DNA from: Methanomassiliicoccus sp. UBA345 | GTDB taxonomy: Archaea; Thermoplasmatota; Thermoplasmata; Methanomassiliicoccales; Methanomassiliicoccaceae | Direction of reading: 5' to 3' | DNA length: 29,370 bases | NCBI GenBank assembly: GCA_002504525.1 | Contig: DATD01000002.1 | Location: forward strand, 69,000 to 98,369 | Part shown: positions 15,923 through 23,690 of the stretch, one piece after another | Position numbering within the stretch: position 1 is the first letter of the stretch | Layout of the letters: each line of letters begins with the position of its first letter | Made by a program: the position numbers and the translations under genes | The notes under the pieces: model-generated | What the model was told of the DNA's origin: nothing | The model's database searches: none | The model's input: only the letters and a program-made list of their open reading frames with translations

Positions 15923-15932
15923 CTATTTATTG
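15923..15932 (+). promoter_or_regulatory. Box A for the Roadblock/LC7 gene
   Basis: CTATTTATTG, 44-53 nt before ATG 15976 (35-44 nt before the alternative GTG 15967), in an AT-rich patch that also contains TTTTTATCA at 15910-15918. Confidence 0.4.
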
Positions 15933-15975
15933 CGGCTAATCATTTGACAATACCCATCCTGGAAGCGTGGTTGAA

Positions 15976-16335
15976 ATGAGCGAACTCACTGCTGTAAAGA
16001 ACGCCCTCGACCAGATAGAAGCGATAGACCATGTCAGGAACGTCGCTCTCATCTCCCGAGGCGGCATGTTCGTCATGGGCACCACGCCTGAGGAGGGGCA
16101 CAGGGAGACATTCGCGGCCATGTGCGCGATCGTCCTGGGCGCCGGGCAGACCGTCACCACGGAGCTCCGGGACCGCCTGAACGAGGTGAAGGTGATGATG
16201 GGCGAGAAGGACCTCGTGCTCGTCAGCCTCGGCCCGAGATACCTGATCGCGGTGACGGCGGACCGGCAGGTCGATGACGTGGCCGTCGTCCAAGAGGCCC
16301 GTTCGCTGGCCGATATGATCGAACGGATGCTATGA
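15976..16335 (+). CDS. Roadblock/LC7-domain protein
   Basis: This 119-residue protein matches the Roadblock/LC7 fold: an N-terminal helix (LTAVKNALDQIEAIDHV), a first strand pair (VRNVALISRGGMFVMG), the amphipathic helix with TFAAMCAIVLGAGQTVTTEL, and later strands DLVLVSLGPRYLIAVTAD. Family members are dimeric scaffolds or GTPase regulators; in bacteria the MglB type controls a small Ras-like GTPase, and archaea carry many uncharacterised versions. No GTPase partner lies in this window. The ATG at 15976 is preferred; an in-frame GTG at 15967 would add three residues. It is divergent from the unknown protein beside ftsZ, and its stop codon directly abuts the stop codon of the PHP gene on the other strand with no spacer. 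Confidence 0.88.
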   Translation: MSELTAVKNALDQIEAIDHVRNVALISRGGMFVMGTTPEEGHRETFAAMCAIVLGAGQTVTTELRDRLNEVKVMMGEKDLVLVSLGPRYLIAVTADRQVDDVAVVQEARSLADMIERML

Positions 16336-16986
16336 TCACAGCCTCTTGAAGCCCCTGCCCGCCCACCGGGCTATGCTTTTCGTGCCGTAGGCGATGGTCT
16401 GCCCGATTCCCCTGCCGCGTCCCTCCGCCGACGTGGCGCCCGTCCGTATCGCCTTCACCATGTCCTCGGCGTTCTGGCAATCGTCCGGGAAGACGGTCCA
16501 CGCTCGCCCGATGTGAGCGGTGACGTGGGCGTCGCTCCCGCCCACCTCCGATACGCCGATGCTGCGTGCCAGACGAGCGGCGCGGCGGTTGCCGAGGCCC
16601 ATGGAGCGGGAGTTCAATGTCTCCACCGCGTCGAACTTCCTGCCGCGTACGTTCTCCTCGCCCAGGCCGGACCACCACCGGTACGGATGCGCCGCGACCG
16701 CGATCCCTCCCTGGTCGTGTATGAGGTCGATGGTCTCATCGACGCTCCTGCCTCTCGGGACCGGCTCGCCGATTAGATATGCGAGTACGTGGCCGTCGGC
16801 GGTGGTTATCTCCATTCCCGGCAGGATCATGATGTCCTCGGCAACGGACGGATAGCAATCCATGTTGTTATGGTCGGTTATGGCCAGCGCGCCCAGGCCG
16901 ATCTCCCGGCAGGTGCGCAGGATATCCTCCAGGCTTTGCCGTCCGTCCCCCGAGTGGTCGGAGTGGACGTGAAGGTCGGCCTTCAT
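16336..16986 (-). CDS. PHP-domain phosphoesterase (coupled to metG)
   Basis: The 216-residue protein is a stand-alone PHP-domain metallo-hydrolase. Metal ligands are visible in order: DLHVHSDHS (His 6 and 8), ITDHNNMD, the Glu of PGMEITTADGH, AAHPYRW, and GGSDAHV near the C-terminal end. Such proteins hydrolyse phosphate esters or nucleotides; close bacterial relatives include 5'-3' exonucleases acting on short oligonucleotides or nucleoside 3',5'-bisphosphates, but substrate cannot be deduced. A basic C-terminal tail (TKSIARWAGRGFKRL) follows the domain. The ATG at 16986 overlaps the metG stop as ATGA, so its translation is coupled to methionyl-tRNA synthetase. A distant paralogue lies at 24268-25182. 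Confidence 0.88.
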   Translation of the reverse strand: MKADLHVHSDHSGDGRQSLEDILRTCREIGLGALAITDHNNMDCYPSVAEDIMILPGMEITTADGHVLAYLIGEPVPRGRSVDETIDLIHDQGGIAVAAHPYRWWSGLGEENVRGRKFDAVETLNSRSMGLGNRRAARLARSIGVSEVGGSDAHVTAHIGRAWTVFPDDCQNAEDMVKAIRTGATSAEGRGRGIGQTIAYGTKSIARWAGRGFKRL

Positions 16987-19193
16987 CGCACCGTGGCCCC
17001 GCCAGGCATGGCATCGTCGACGGTCACCGGCCCCTTGTCGGTGGATAGCACCAGCGCTTCGTCCGCGTCCGGCGTCGGGAGGTATGCGACGACCCTCTTG
17101 GCCTTCAGCTCCACCAGGCCCTTGGCCCTCACGGTCCTTCCGACGTCGAGCTCGTTCCCGTCAACAGCCGCTACGCGGAGGGTGAGCTTCTGGAAGTCCT
17201 TGAACTCGATCAGGCGGTCCGACTGCCTCAGCCCGCTGCTGACGGCATCGCCCGGCACGGAATCCTCGGGGGGCGAGGCCAGCTTGACCAGGTCGCCGGA
17301 GTCGGCGGCTAGGAGCATCCCCTGCGACTGCTCGCCGCGCAGCTTGGCAGGCTTGAGGTTGGAGACCACCACCACCTTGCGGCCCTCCATCTCCTCCTTG
17401 GTGTAGTAGGCCTTCAGTCCCGCTACCACCTGGATCGTCTTACCGATGTCAACCTCCAGCAGCAGCAGCGAATCGGCATTGGGATGGTCCTGCGCCTTGA
17501 CGATGCGGCCGACCTTGAGGTTGAGGGTCTCGAAGCCGCCGTACACCGGATCGCCCTCGTCCTTCTCCACCTCGATCTTGGAGAACAGGGGCTTCGGCTC
17601 ATTGAGCTTCTGATGAGCTTCGAGGTCCGAATCCACCGCCGACCACCCGGCCTGCTGCAGTGTGCTCTCTTGCCCCAGGAATGTCCACGCCTTCTCCGAG
17701 GAGCTCGGCAGGTACGGTGATGTGAGCGTCGCCAGGGCCTTCACCAGCATGAGGTGCAGGTGCAGCGCGGAACCGCATGCCTGGCGGTCCTTCTTGATCA
17801 GCGCCCACGGCCCCACCGAATCGAAATGCCGGTTCCCGAACTGCGCCAGGTCCATGATGGTCTTGAGCGCCCGCTTGAAGTGGCACCCATCCATCGCTTC
17901 GGCGACAGCGTCCCTGGCCTCGCGGATGGCGTTCATCATCTCTTCCCGCTCCTCGGCGGTCCCGACGAACTCGGGCACCTCCCCGAAGTGCTTGTATGTG
18001 AAGCTGAGCACACGGTGGTAGTAGTTACCGAGGGTCGCCACCAGCTCGTTGTTGATCTTGACCTCGAAGTCCTCCCAGGAGAAGTCGGCGTCCTTGTTCT
18101 CCGGCATGTTCGCCGCCACGTAGTAGCGGATGATGTCCGGGTCGAAGCGCTTCAGCAGCGAGGGTATGTCAATGGTGGTCCCCCTGCTCTTCGACACCTT
18201 GTCGCCCTTGAAGGTGAGGAACTCGTTAGCCGGCACGTCGTAGGGAAGGTTCAGTCCTCCGCAACCCATGAGGATGGCCGGCCAGATGATGGTGTGGAAT
18301 GGTATGTTGTCCTTTCCTAGGAAGTAATAGCTCCTGACCGCGGGATCGGTCCAGTAGGCCTTCCAGGCATCAGGGTCCCCAGACAGCTGGGCCCATTCCT
18401 TGGACGCGCTGAGGTAGCCGATGACGGCATCGAACCACACATAGATGACCTTTCCTTCCTGGCCGGGCAGCGGAACGGGGATGCCCCATTCCATGTCCCT
18501 GGTTATGGGGCGGTCCTCCAATCCCGCCTCCAGCCAGTTCTGGGTGAACAGCTGCACCGAGGGGCGCCAATGTTCCTTGTCCTTGATCCAGTCGATCAGC
18601 TGCTCCTGGAACTCGGACAGTCTGATGAAATGGTGCTTCGTCTCCCGCAGCTCCGGCACGGTGGCGCAGTGCACGCACTTCGCCTCGACCAGCTCTCCGC
18701 CCTCGAAGGTCTTGCCGCACTTCTCACACTGGTCCCCTCTCGCCTTCTCGTTTCCGCAGGAGGGGCAGGCGCCCTCGACATAGCGGTCCGGGAGGAACTT
18801 GTCGCAGGAGGGGCAGAAATATTGCAGGGTGCTCTTCTCGTACAGGTAGCCCTTCTTGAGCAGTTCGAGAAAGACCTCGCTGACCACGCGGAAATGGTTC
18901 TCGGTATGGGTCTTGGTGAACAGGCTGAACTCGATGTCCAACCCCTCGATGGCCCTCTTGTTGATCTCATGGTAGCGCTCCGCTACCTCCAGGGGGGTGG
19001 TCCCCTCCTTCTCGGCCCGCACCGTGATGGGCGTCCCATGCTGGTCGGAGCCGGAGACCATCAGCACTTCGTCGCCGCGGAGGCGGCGGTAACGGGAGTA
19101 GAGGTCGGGAGGTAGCAGCGAGCCCGCTACATGCCCGAGGTGTATTGGTGAGTTAGCATAAGGCCACGCGACGCACACGAGAACTTTGGCCAT
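16983..19193 (-). CDS. metG: Methionyl-tRNA synthetase with C-terminal tRNA-binding domain
   Basis: MetG charges initiator and elongator tRNA-Met. The 736-residue protein has the class I motifs PYANSPIHLGHVAG (HLGH at 18-21) and KVSKS (332-336). Its connective peptide carries four zinc-knuckle pairs (Cys 127/130, 143/146, 156/159, 173/176). After the helical anticodon domain comes an EMAP II/Trbp111-like OB fold at about 554-655 (NLKVGRIVKAQDHPNADSLL, then NLKPAKLRGEQSQGMLLAA), which improves tRNA binding and is often a separate protein in archaea. A further 80 residues follow, with two strand-rich segments ending VDDAMPGGATVR, which I do not recognise as a standard part of the enzyme. Box A (CCTTAAATC, minus strand) lies 28-36 nt before ATG 19193 with no ribosome binding site, so a leaderless mRNA is likely. 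Confidence 0.95.
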   Translation of the reverse strand: MAKVLVCVAWPYANSPIHLGHVAGSLLPPDLYSRYRRLRGDEVLMVSGSDQHGTPITVRAEKEGTTPLEVAERYHEINKRAIEGLDIEFSLFTKTHTENHFRVVSEVFLELLKKGYLYEKSTLQYFCPSCDKFLPDRYVEGACPSCGNEKARGDQCEKCGKTFEGGELVEAKCVHCATVPELRETKHHFIRLSEFQEQLIDWIKDKEHWRPSVQLFTQNWLEAGLEDRPITRDMEWGIPVPLPGQEGKVIYVWFDAVIGYLSASKEWAQLSGDPDAWKAYWTDPAVRSYYFLGKDNIPFHTIIWPAILMGCGGLNLPYDVPANEFLTFKGDKVSKSRGTTIDIPSLLKRFDPDIIRYYVAANMPENKDADFSWEDFEVKINNELVATLGNYYHRVLSFTYKHFGEVPEFVGTAEEREEMMNAIREARDAVAEAMDGCHFKRALKTIMDLAQFGNRHFDSVGPWALIKKDRQACGSALHLHLMLVKALATLTSPYLPSSSEKAWTFLGQESTLQQAGWSAVDSDLEAHQKLNEPKPLFSKIEVEKDEGDPVYGGFETLNLKVGRIVKAQDHPNADSLLLLEVDIGKTIQVVAGLKAYYTKEEMEGRKVVVVSNLKPAKLRGEQSQGMLLAADSGDLVKLASPPEDSVPGDAVSSGLRQSDRLIEFKDFQKLTLRVAAVDGNELDVGRTVRAKGLVELKAKRVVAYLPTPDADEALVLSTDKGPVTVDDAMPGGATVR

Positions 19194-19220
19194 GGTATCG
19201 GACGGCCATAGTGGAATGAG

Positions 19221-19229
19221 GATTTAAGG
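19221..19229 (-). promoter_or_regulatory. Box A for metG and the coupled PHP gene
   Basis: The minus strand reads CCTTAAATC, 28-36 nt before ATG 19193. Confidence 0.45.
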
Positions 19230-19274
19230 CTTGACCGCGACCAGAACGCCCGTCCCGTGCAGTGGCGGACAATC

Positions 19275-19286
19275 AAGTTTTTTAAC
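19275..19286 (+). promoter_or_regulatory. Box A for ABCE1
   Basis: AAGTTTTTTAAC, 22-33 nt before ATG 19308. It lies inside the longer open frame that begins at GTG 19257, so it argues for the ATG as the true start and for a leaderless mRNA. Confidence 0.5.
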
Positions 19287-19307
19287 AGGGGGTCCATTGA
19301 GCACCTC

Positions 19308-21074
19308 ATGCGTATCGCGGTCCTGCTTCGTGACCACTGCCAGCCCAAGAAGTGCAATGCGGAGTGCAGGAACTATTGCCCCAAGGTCAGAACAGGGGTG
19401 GAGGCAGTGGTGATGGGCGAGGGGGGCAAGCCCATCATCTCGGAGGAGCTGTGCGCCGGCTGCGGGATATGCATCAACAAATGCCCGTTCGAAGCCATCA
19501 AGATCATCGGATTGCCGGCGGAGATCGAGAACGAGCTGATGCACCAGTATGGCCAGAACGGCTTCCGTATCTACCGGCTGCCGGTGCCCAAGACGGGACT
19601 GGTGACGGGCATCCTCGGTCCCAACGGGATCGGCAAGACGACCTCGATCGGGCTGCTGTCCGGAAAGGAGGTCCCCAACTTCGGCGAGTTCGACAACCCC
19701 CCTTCCAAGGAGGAGGTCCTCGATCGGCTGTCGGGAACGGAGCTGGGCGACTATCTGGTGAAGGTCTACGCCGGTCAGGTGCGCACGGCGCTCAAGCCGC
19801 AATACGTTGACAAGCTGCCCGCCGTGGTGAAAGGGGTCGCCCGCGACCTGCTGAGCAGGGTGGCCGAACGCATGACCGTGGACGAGGCCGCGTCCCTGCT
19901 CGACCTCACTGGAGTGATCGACCGCCCTCTGGAAAAGCTGTCCGGGGGAGAGCTGCAGAGGGTCGCCATCGCCGCCACCCTCATGAAGGACGCCGATGTG
20001 TACTTCTTCGACGAGCCGTCGTCGTACCTCGATATCTATCAGCGCATACGCATGGCGAGGCTCATCCAGAATCTTGCTGCAGAGAAGCAGGTGGTGGTCA
20101 TCGAGCACGACCTGGCCATCCTTGACTTCATGGCCGACAACGCTTACCTGGTATACGGCTCCGAGGGCGCATACGGCGTGTTCGCCCAGCCCCGCCAGGT
20201 GCGGACGGCGATAAACACCTACCTGGACGGCTACATGCGGGAAGAGAACATCCGCTTCCGCGACACCTCCATAAGGTTCGAGTCGCACCCTCCCCGGGAC
20301 ACCGTGGAAATGGTGACCCTGATGGACTTCGGGGACCTGGAATGCGACTACAAGCAGTTCCGGCTGAAGGTGGATGGAGGCTCCATTAAGATCGGTGAGT
20401 CGGTCGGCGTGGTCGGACCGAACGCCATCGGAAAGACCACCTTCGTCAAGATGCTGGCGGGGGTGCAGGAACCGACCGCTGGGAAGCTGGACAAGAGCGC
20501 CAAGGTCTCATACAAGCCGCAGTACATCTCGCCCGACTTCGACGGCACGGTAAGAGAGCTGTTCGAGACCACCGCGTACGAGTTCTTCCAATCCGGCTTC
20601 TTCGAGAGCGAGATCGCACACCCCCTGGCCCTTCGCCGGCTGTACGAGAAGAACGTCATGAACCTATCCGGGGGAGAGCTGCAGAGGATGTCCATCGCCC
20701 TGTGCCTGTCCAAGGAAGCGGACATCTATCTGCTCGACGAACCGTCCGCGTACCTGGACTCGAACCAGCGCATGGAGGCGGCTAAGACCATCCGCAGGGT
20801 GATGGAGAAGAAAGGCCGCAGCGCGCTCATCGTCGACCATGACATCTACTTCCTGGACATGGTATCGGACAGCATGATGGTGTTCCGCGGCACGCCTGGT
20901 GTGGAAGGAACGGCGGGCGGACCGTACGAGATGAGGCACGGTATGAACATGTTCCTGGAAGACATCGACGTGACGTTCCGCCGCGACAATGACACCAACC
21001 GGCCCCGCATCAACAAGCCCGGCTCCCGGCTGGACCGTGAGCAGAAAGAGAGAGGGGAGTACTACTACAGCTGA
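19308..21074 (+). CDS. Ribosome recycling ATPase ABCE1 (Rli1)
   Basis: ABCE1 splits post-termination ribosomes into subunits together with aRF1/Pelota. The 588-residue protein starts with an eight-cysteine iron-sulfur domain (Cys 11, 16, 20, 24 and 49, 52, 55, 59). The first nucleotide-binding domain has GPNGIGKTTSIG (from about 104), LSGGELQRVAIAATL and VYFFDEPSSYLD; the second has GPNAIGKTTFVK, LSGGELQRMSIALCL and IYLLDEPSAYLD. All Walker and signature residues are intact. The frame is open 17 codons further upstream to GTG 19257, but the N-terminal MRIAVLLRDHC is the family start and a box A lies between the two candidates. It is divergent from metG. Confidence 0.96.
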   Translation: MRIAVLLRDHCQPKKCNAECRNYCPKVRTGVEAVVMGEGGKPIISEELCAGCGICINKCPFEAIKIIGLPAEIENELMHQYGQNGFRIYRLPVPKTGLVTGILGPNGIGKTTSIGLLSGKEVPNFGEFDNPPSKEEVLDRLSGTELGDYLVKVYAGQVRTALKPQYVDKLPAVVKGVARDLLSRVAERMTVDEAASLLDLTGVIDRPLEKLSGGELQRVAIAATLMKDADVYFFDEPSSYLDIYQRIRMARLIQNLAAEKQVVVIEHDLAILDFMADNAYLVYGSEGAYGVFAQPRQVRTAINTYLDGYMREENIRFRDTSIRFESHPPRDTVEMVTLMDFGDLECDYKQFRLKVDGGSIKIGESVGVVGPNAIGKTTFVKMLAGVQEPTAGKLDKSAKVSYKPQYISPDFDGTVRELFETTAYEFFQSGFFESEIAHPLALRRLYEKNVMNLSGGELQRMSIALCLSKEADIYLLDEPSAYLDSNQRMEAAKTIRRVMEKKGRSALIVDHDIYFLDMVSDSMMVFRGTPGVEGTAGGPYEMRHGMNMFLEDIDVTFRRDNDTNRPRINKPGSRLDREQKERGEYYYS

Positions 21075-21119
21075 GCCTACCTCATCAGCCTCGTAGCGCC
21101 TCTCGTATCCTCCGAAGAT

Positions 21120-21129
21120 GATACATATC
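21120..21129 (+). promoter_or_regulatory. Box A for fprA
   Basis: GATACATATC ends 30 bases before TTG 21159. It almost touches the alternative GTG 21132, which therefore cannot be served by this element. Confidence 0.4.
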
Positions 21130-21149
21130 TTGTGGGGCGATACAAACCC

Positions 21150-21154
21150 GGTGA
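21150..21154 (+). promoter_or_regulatory. Ribosome binding site selecting a TTG start for fprA
   Basis: GGTGA lies four bases before TTG 21159, in frame with the FprA family N-terminus. It favours TTG as initiation codon. Confidence 0.5.
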
Positions 21155-21158
21155 GTCA

Positions 21159-22337
21159 TTGGAGGCAATAAGGGTAACGGACAACATCTACTGGGTAGGG
21201 GCGATCGACTGGAACATCAGGAGCTTTCACGGTTATACCACTCCGCGCGGCACCACTTACAACGCGTACATCATGACCGGCGAGAAGAACATTCTGATCG
21301 ACACGGTCAAGCGGCCCTTCCTCGACGAGCTCCTAGCCCGCATCAAGAGCGTCATCGATCCATCCAAGATCGACCTCATAGTGTCCAACCACACCGAGAT
21401 GGACCATTCGTCCTCCCTGTTGGAGATGCAGAAGCTGACCGGCGCCAAGGTCCTGGCGTCGAGGAAGGGAAAGGAAGGCCTGGCGCTGCACTTTCCCGAA
21501 CTGAAGGTCGACGCGGTGGAGGACGGGTCGGAGATCCGTTGCGGGGGCAAGACCCTCCGCTTCATCGATACGCCCATGCTGCACTGGCCTGACTCCATGT
21601 TCACCTACGTCCCCGAGGACAAGCTGCTGTTCAGCATGGATGCCTTCGGGCAGCACTATGCCACCAACGCGCGCTTCAACGACGAGGTGGACCAGGGCAT
21701 CCTATTCCACGAGGCGGCGAAGTACTACGCCAACATCATCATGCCGTTCGGCGCAAGGGTGGTGAAGACGCTCGAGAAGGCTAGCGAGCTGGACATCCAG
21801 ATCCTCGCCACCGCTCATGGAGTGATCTGGCGGAAGGACCTCGGGAAGATACTGAAAGCGTACTCGGACTGGGGCTCGAACGTCACCAAGGAGAAGGCAG
21901 TGATCGTGTTCGATACGATGTGGGGCTCCACAGCCACCATGGCCCAACACATCGCCGACGGCATCGCCTCGCAGGGTGTGGAGGTCCAGGTGCTAAAGCT
22001 CGGCGACACCGATCGCAGCTGGGTGATCAAGGAGGTGCTGGACGCCAGGGCGATAGTGGTGGGAACGCCGACGATCAACAATACCATGTTCCCGAGCGTG
22101 GCCGACCTGGTGTTCTACATGAAGGGGCTGCGCCCCAAGGGCCGCATCGGAGCGGTGTTCGGCTCCCACGGCTGGAACGGAGGTGGCACCAGGGCGGTGC
22201 GGGAACAGCTTGAGGTCACAGGCCTGGAGCTGCCGCTGGAAGACCTCCAGGTGAACTATGTGCCGCATGAGGCAGAGAAGGAGAGATGCCGGGAGATGGG
22301 CCGGCAGATCGCCATGAAGATAAAGGAAAAGAAGTAA
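21159..22337 (+). CDS. fprA: Type A flavoprotein (F420H2 oxidase-like)
   Basis: FprA-type flavodiiron proteins reduce O2 to water in the cytoplasm, in methanogens with F420H2 as donor, protecting anaerobes from oxygen. The 392-residue reading has an N-terminal metallo-beta-lactamase domain with diiron ligands NHTEMDHSS (H78, E80, D82, H83), His in PMLHWPDS (about 142), Asp in FSMDAFG (about 161) and His in TAHGVIW (about 220). A flavodoxin domain follows from about residue 247, with FMN loop DTMWGSTATMAQ, GTPTINNTMFPSV and FGSHGWNGGGTR. There is no rubredoxin domain, as in methanogen enzymes. I place the start at TTG 21159 because of GGTGA and the box A position; GTG 21132 would add nine residues absent from the family pattern. 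It converges on metK with six bases between the stops. Confidence 0.92.
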   Translation: MEAIRVTDNIYWVGAIDWNIRSFHGYTTPRGTTYNAYIMTGEKNILIDTVKRPFLDELLARIKSVIDPSKIDLIVSNHTEMDHSSSLLEMQKLTGAKVLASRKGKEGLALHFPELKVDAVEDGSEIRCGGKTLRFIDTPMLHWPDSMFTYVPEDKLLFSMDAFGQHYATNARFNDEVDQGILFHEAAKYYANIIMPFGARVVKTLEKASELDIQILATAHGVIWRKDLGKILKAYSDWGSNVTKEKAVIVFDTMWGSTATMAQHIADGIASQGVEVQVLKLGDTDRSWVIKEVLDARAIVVGTPTINNTMFPSVADLVFYMKGLRPKGRIGAVFGSHGWNGGGTRAVREQLEVTGLELPLEDLQVNYVPHEAEKERCREMGRQIAMKIKEKK

Positions 22338-22343
22338 GGGATT

Positions 22344-23603
22344 TCAGGCGGAGGCCTTGGCGCCCTTTTTCGCCTTGGCCTTCGCCCCGCTCTTCGCGGC
22401 GCCGTTGACACCCGTGGCCTTGCGGAGCTCGTCCACCTTGTCGACCTTCTCCCACAGGAAGGTTTCCTCCTTGCGGCCGAAGTGGCCGTAGGCGGCCGTC
22501 TTCTGGTAGATCGGCCGGCGGAGGTCCAGGGCCTCGATGATGCCGTCGGGGCTGAGGTCGAAGACCTTGGAGACCGCGGCGGAGATGGCGTCGTCCGGTA
22601 TGGCCCCGGTGCCCATGGTGTCGATCATCACCGAAACGGGGTGGGCGACGCCGATGGCGTACGCGACCTGCACCTCGACCTTCTTGGCCAGGCCGGCGGC
22701 GACGATGTTCTTGGCGATGTGGCGGCACATGTAGGCGGCAGAGCGGTCCACCTTGGTGGGGTCCTTCCCGGAAAATGCCCCTCCTCCGTGGCGGCCGGTG
22801 CCCCCGTAGGTGTCGACGATGATCTTACGGCCGGTCAGGCCAGAATCGCCGCAGGGCCCGCCGATGACAAAACGTCCGGTGGGGTTGATGAAATACTTGG
22901 TCTTGGCGTCGAGGAGCTTTCCGCAGACCGGCTTGATGACCTTGTCCTTGATCTCCTTCTCGATGATGGCGTGGACCTTGGCGTCGTCCGTCTCGCCATC
23001 GATGACAGGAGCATGCTGGGTGCTGACGACGATGGTGTCGAACCTCTTCGGCTTGCCGTCCTCGTACTCCACGGTGACCTGGGTCTTCCCGTCCGGGCGG
23101 AGCCACGGCAGGGTGCCGTCCTTACGTAGCTTGGCAAGCTGGAAGGCCAGCTTCTGCGCCGTGATCAACGGCAGCGGCATGTACTCCGGCGTCTCGTCGG
23201 TGGCATATCCGAACATCAGCCCCTGGTCGCCCGCCCCGGTGGCGAGCTTCTTGCCCTTGGAGGTGCGGCACACTCCCATATCGATGTCCGCGCTCTGATC
23301 GTGGATGGACGACATCACTGATATGGAAGATGCATCGAAGCCCATCTCCGGGCTGGAGTAGCCGATCGCGCGGACTGTGTCCCTAACCACGCGGTCGACG
23401 TCGATGTGAACGTTCTTGCACGGGTCGGTCTTGACCTCGCCCATTACCATGACCATGCCCGTGGTGGTGACCGTCTCCACCGCCACATGGGCCTCGGGGT
23501 CCTGCGCCAGATAGGCGTCGAGCAAGGCATCGGAGACCTGGTCGCAAAGCTTGTCAGGGTGACCTTCGGTCACCGATTCGGAGGTGAACAGACACTTTCC
23601 CAT
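22344..23603 (-). CDS. metK: Bacterial-type S-adenosylmethionine synthetase
   Basis: The enzyme makes S-adenosylmethionine from methionine and ATP. This 419-residue sequence is of the bacterial/eukaryotic MetK type: FTSESVTEGHPDKLCDQVSD at the N-terminus (ATP-binding GHPDK), GAGDQGLMFGYATDET, and GGGAFSGKDPTKVDRSAAY with P-loop and metal-site residues. Most archaea instead use a highly divergent archaeal MAT, so lateral acquisition of this gene by the lineage is likely. The C-terminus carries an extra Ala/Lys-rich tail (KSGAKAKAKKGAKASA), unusual for MetK and resembling histone H1-like tails. The ATG at 23603 follows an AT-rich element shared with the divergent XRE-CBS gene; no clear ribosome binding site is present. 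Confidence 0.95.
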   Translation of the reverse strand: MGKCLFTSESVTEGHPDKLCDQVSDALLDAYLAQDPEAHVAVETVTTTGMVMVMGEVKTDPCKNVHIDVDRVVRDTVRAIGYSSPEMGFDASSISVMSSIHDQSADIDMGVCRTSKGKKLATGAGDQGLMFGYATDETPEYMPLPLITAQKLAFQLAKLRKDGTLPWLRPDGKTQVTVEYEDGKPKRFDTIVVSTQHAPVIDGETDDAKVHAIIEKEIKDKVIKPVCGKLLDAKTKYFINPTGRFVIGGPCGDSGLTGRKIIVDTYGGTGRHGGGAFSGKDPTKVDRSAAYMCRHIAKNIVAAGLAKKVEVQVAYAIGVAHPVSVMIDTMGTGAIPDDAISAAVSKVFDLSPDGIIEALDLRRPIYQKTAAYGHFGRKEETFLWEKVDKVDELRKATGVNGAAKSGAKAKAKKGAKASA

Positions 23604-23636
23604 CGTGATTACCCAACGGTGCGATTGTTCAGAGGG

Positions 23637-23648
23637 TATATATATTTT
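23637..23648. promoter_or_regulatory. Shared divergent box A of metK and the XRE-CBS regulator
   Basis: TATATATATTTT (plus strand) lies 34-45 nt before the metK ATG on the minus strand and 43-54 nt before the regulator ATG on the plus strand. It is the only TATA-like element well placed for both genes in the 87-bp spacer. Confidence 0.5.
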
Positions 23649-23672
23649 GGAGCATTGTTTTGCTCATAGAAT

Positions 23673-23689
23673 TATAACTAGAGGTTATA
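23673..23689. promoter_or_regulatory. Palindromic operator candidate before the XRE-CBS gene
   Basis: TATAAC-TAGAG-GTTATA is a perfect 6-bp inverted repeat with a 5-nt spacer. It ends one base before the regulator start codon and overlaps its ribosome binding site GAGGT (23681-23685). Its size suits a dimeric helix-turn-helix repressor, so autoregulation is likely but inferred. Confidence 0.45.
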
Positions 23690-23690
23690 G

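Noticed and set aside
19257..19307. N-terminal extension of ABCE1 from GTG 19257
   Set aside because: It contains the box A and is absent from the ABCE1 family, which begins MRIAV-like.
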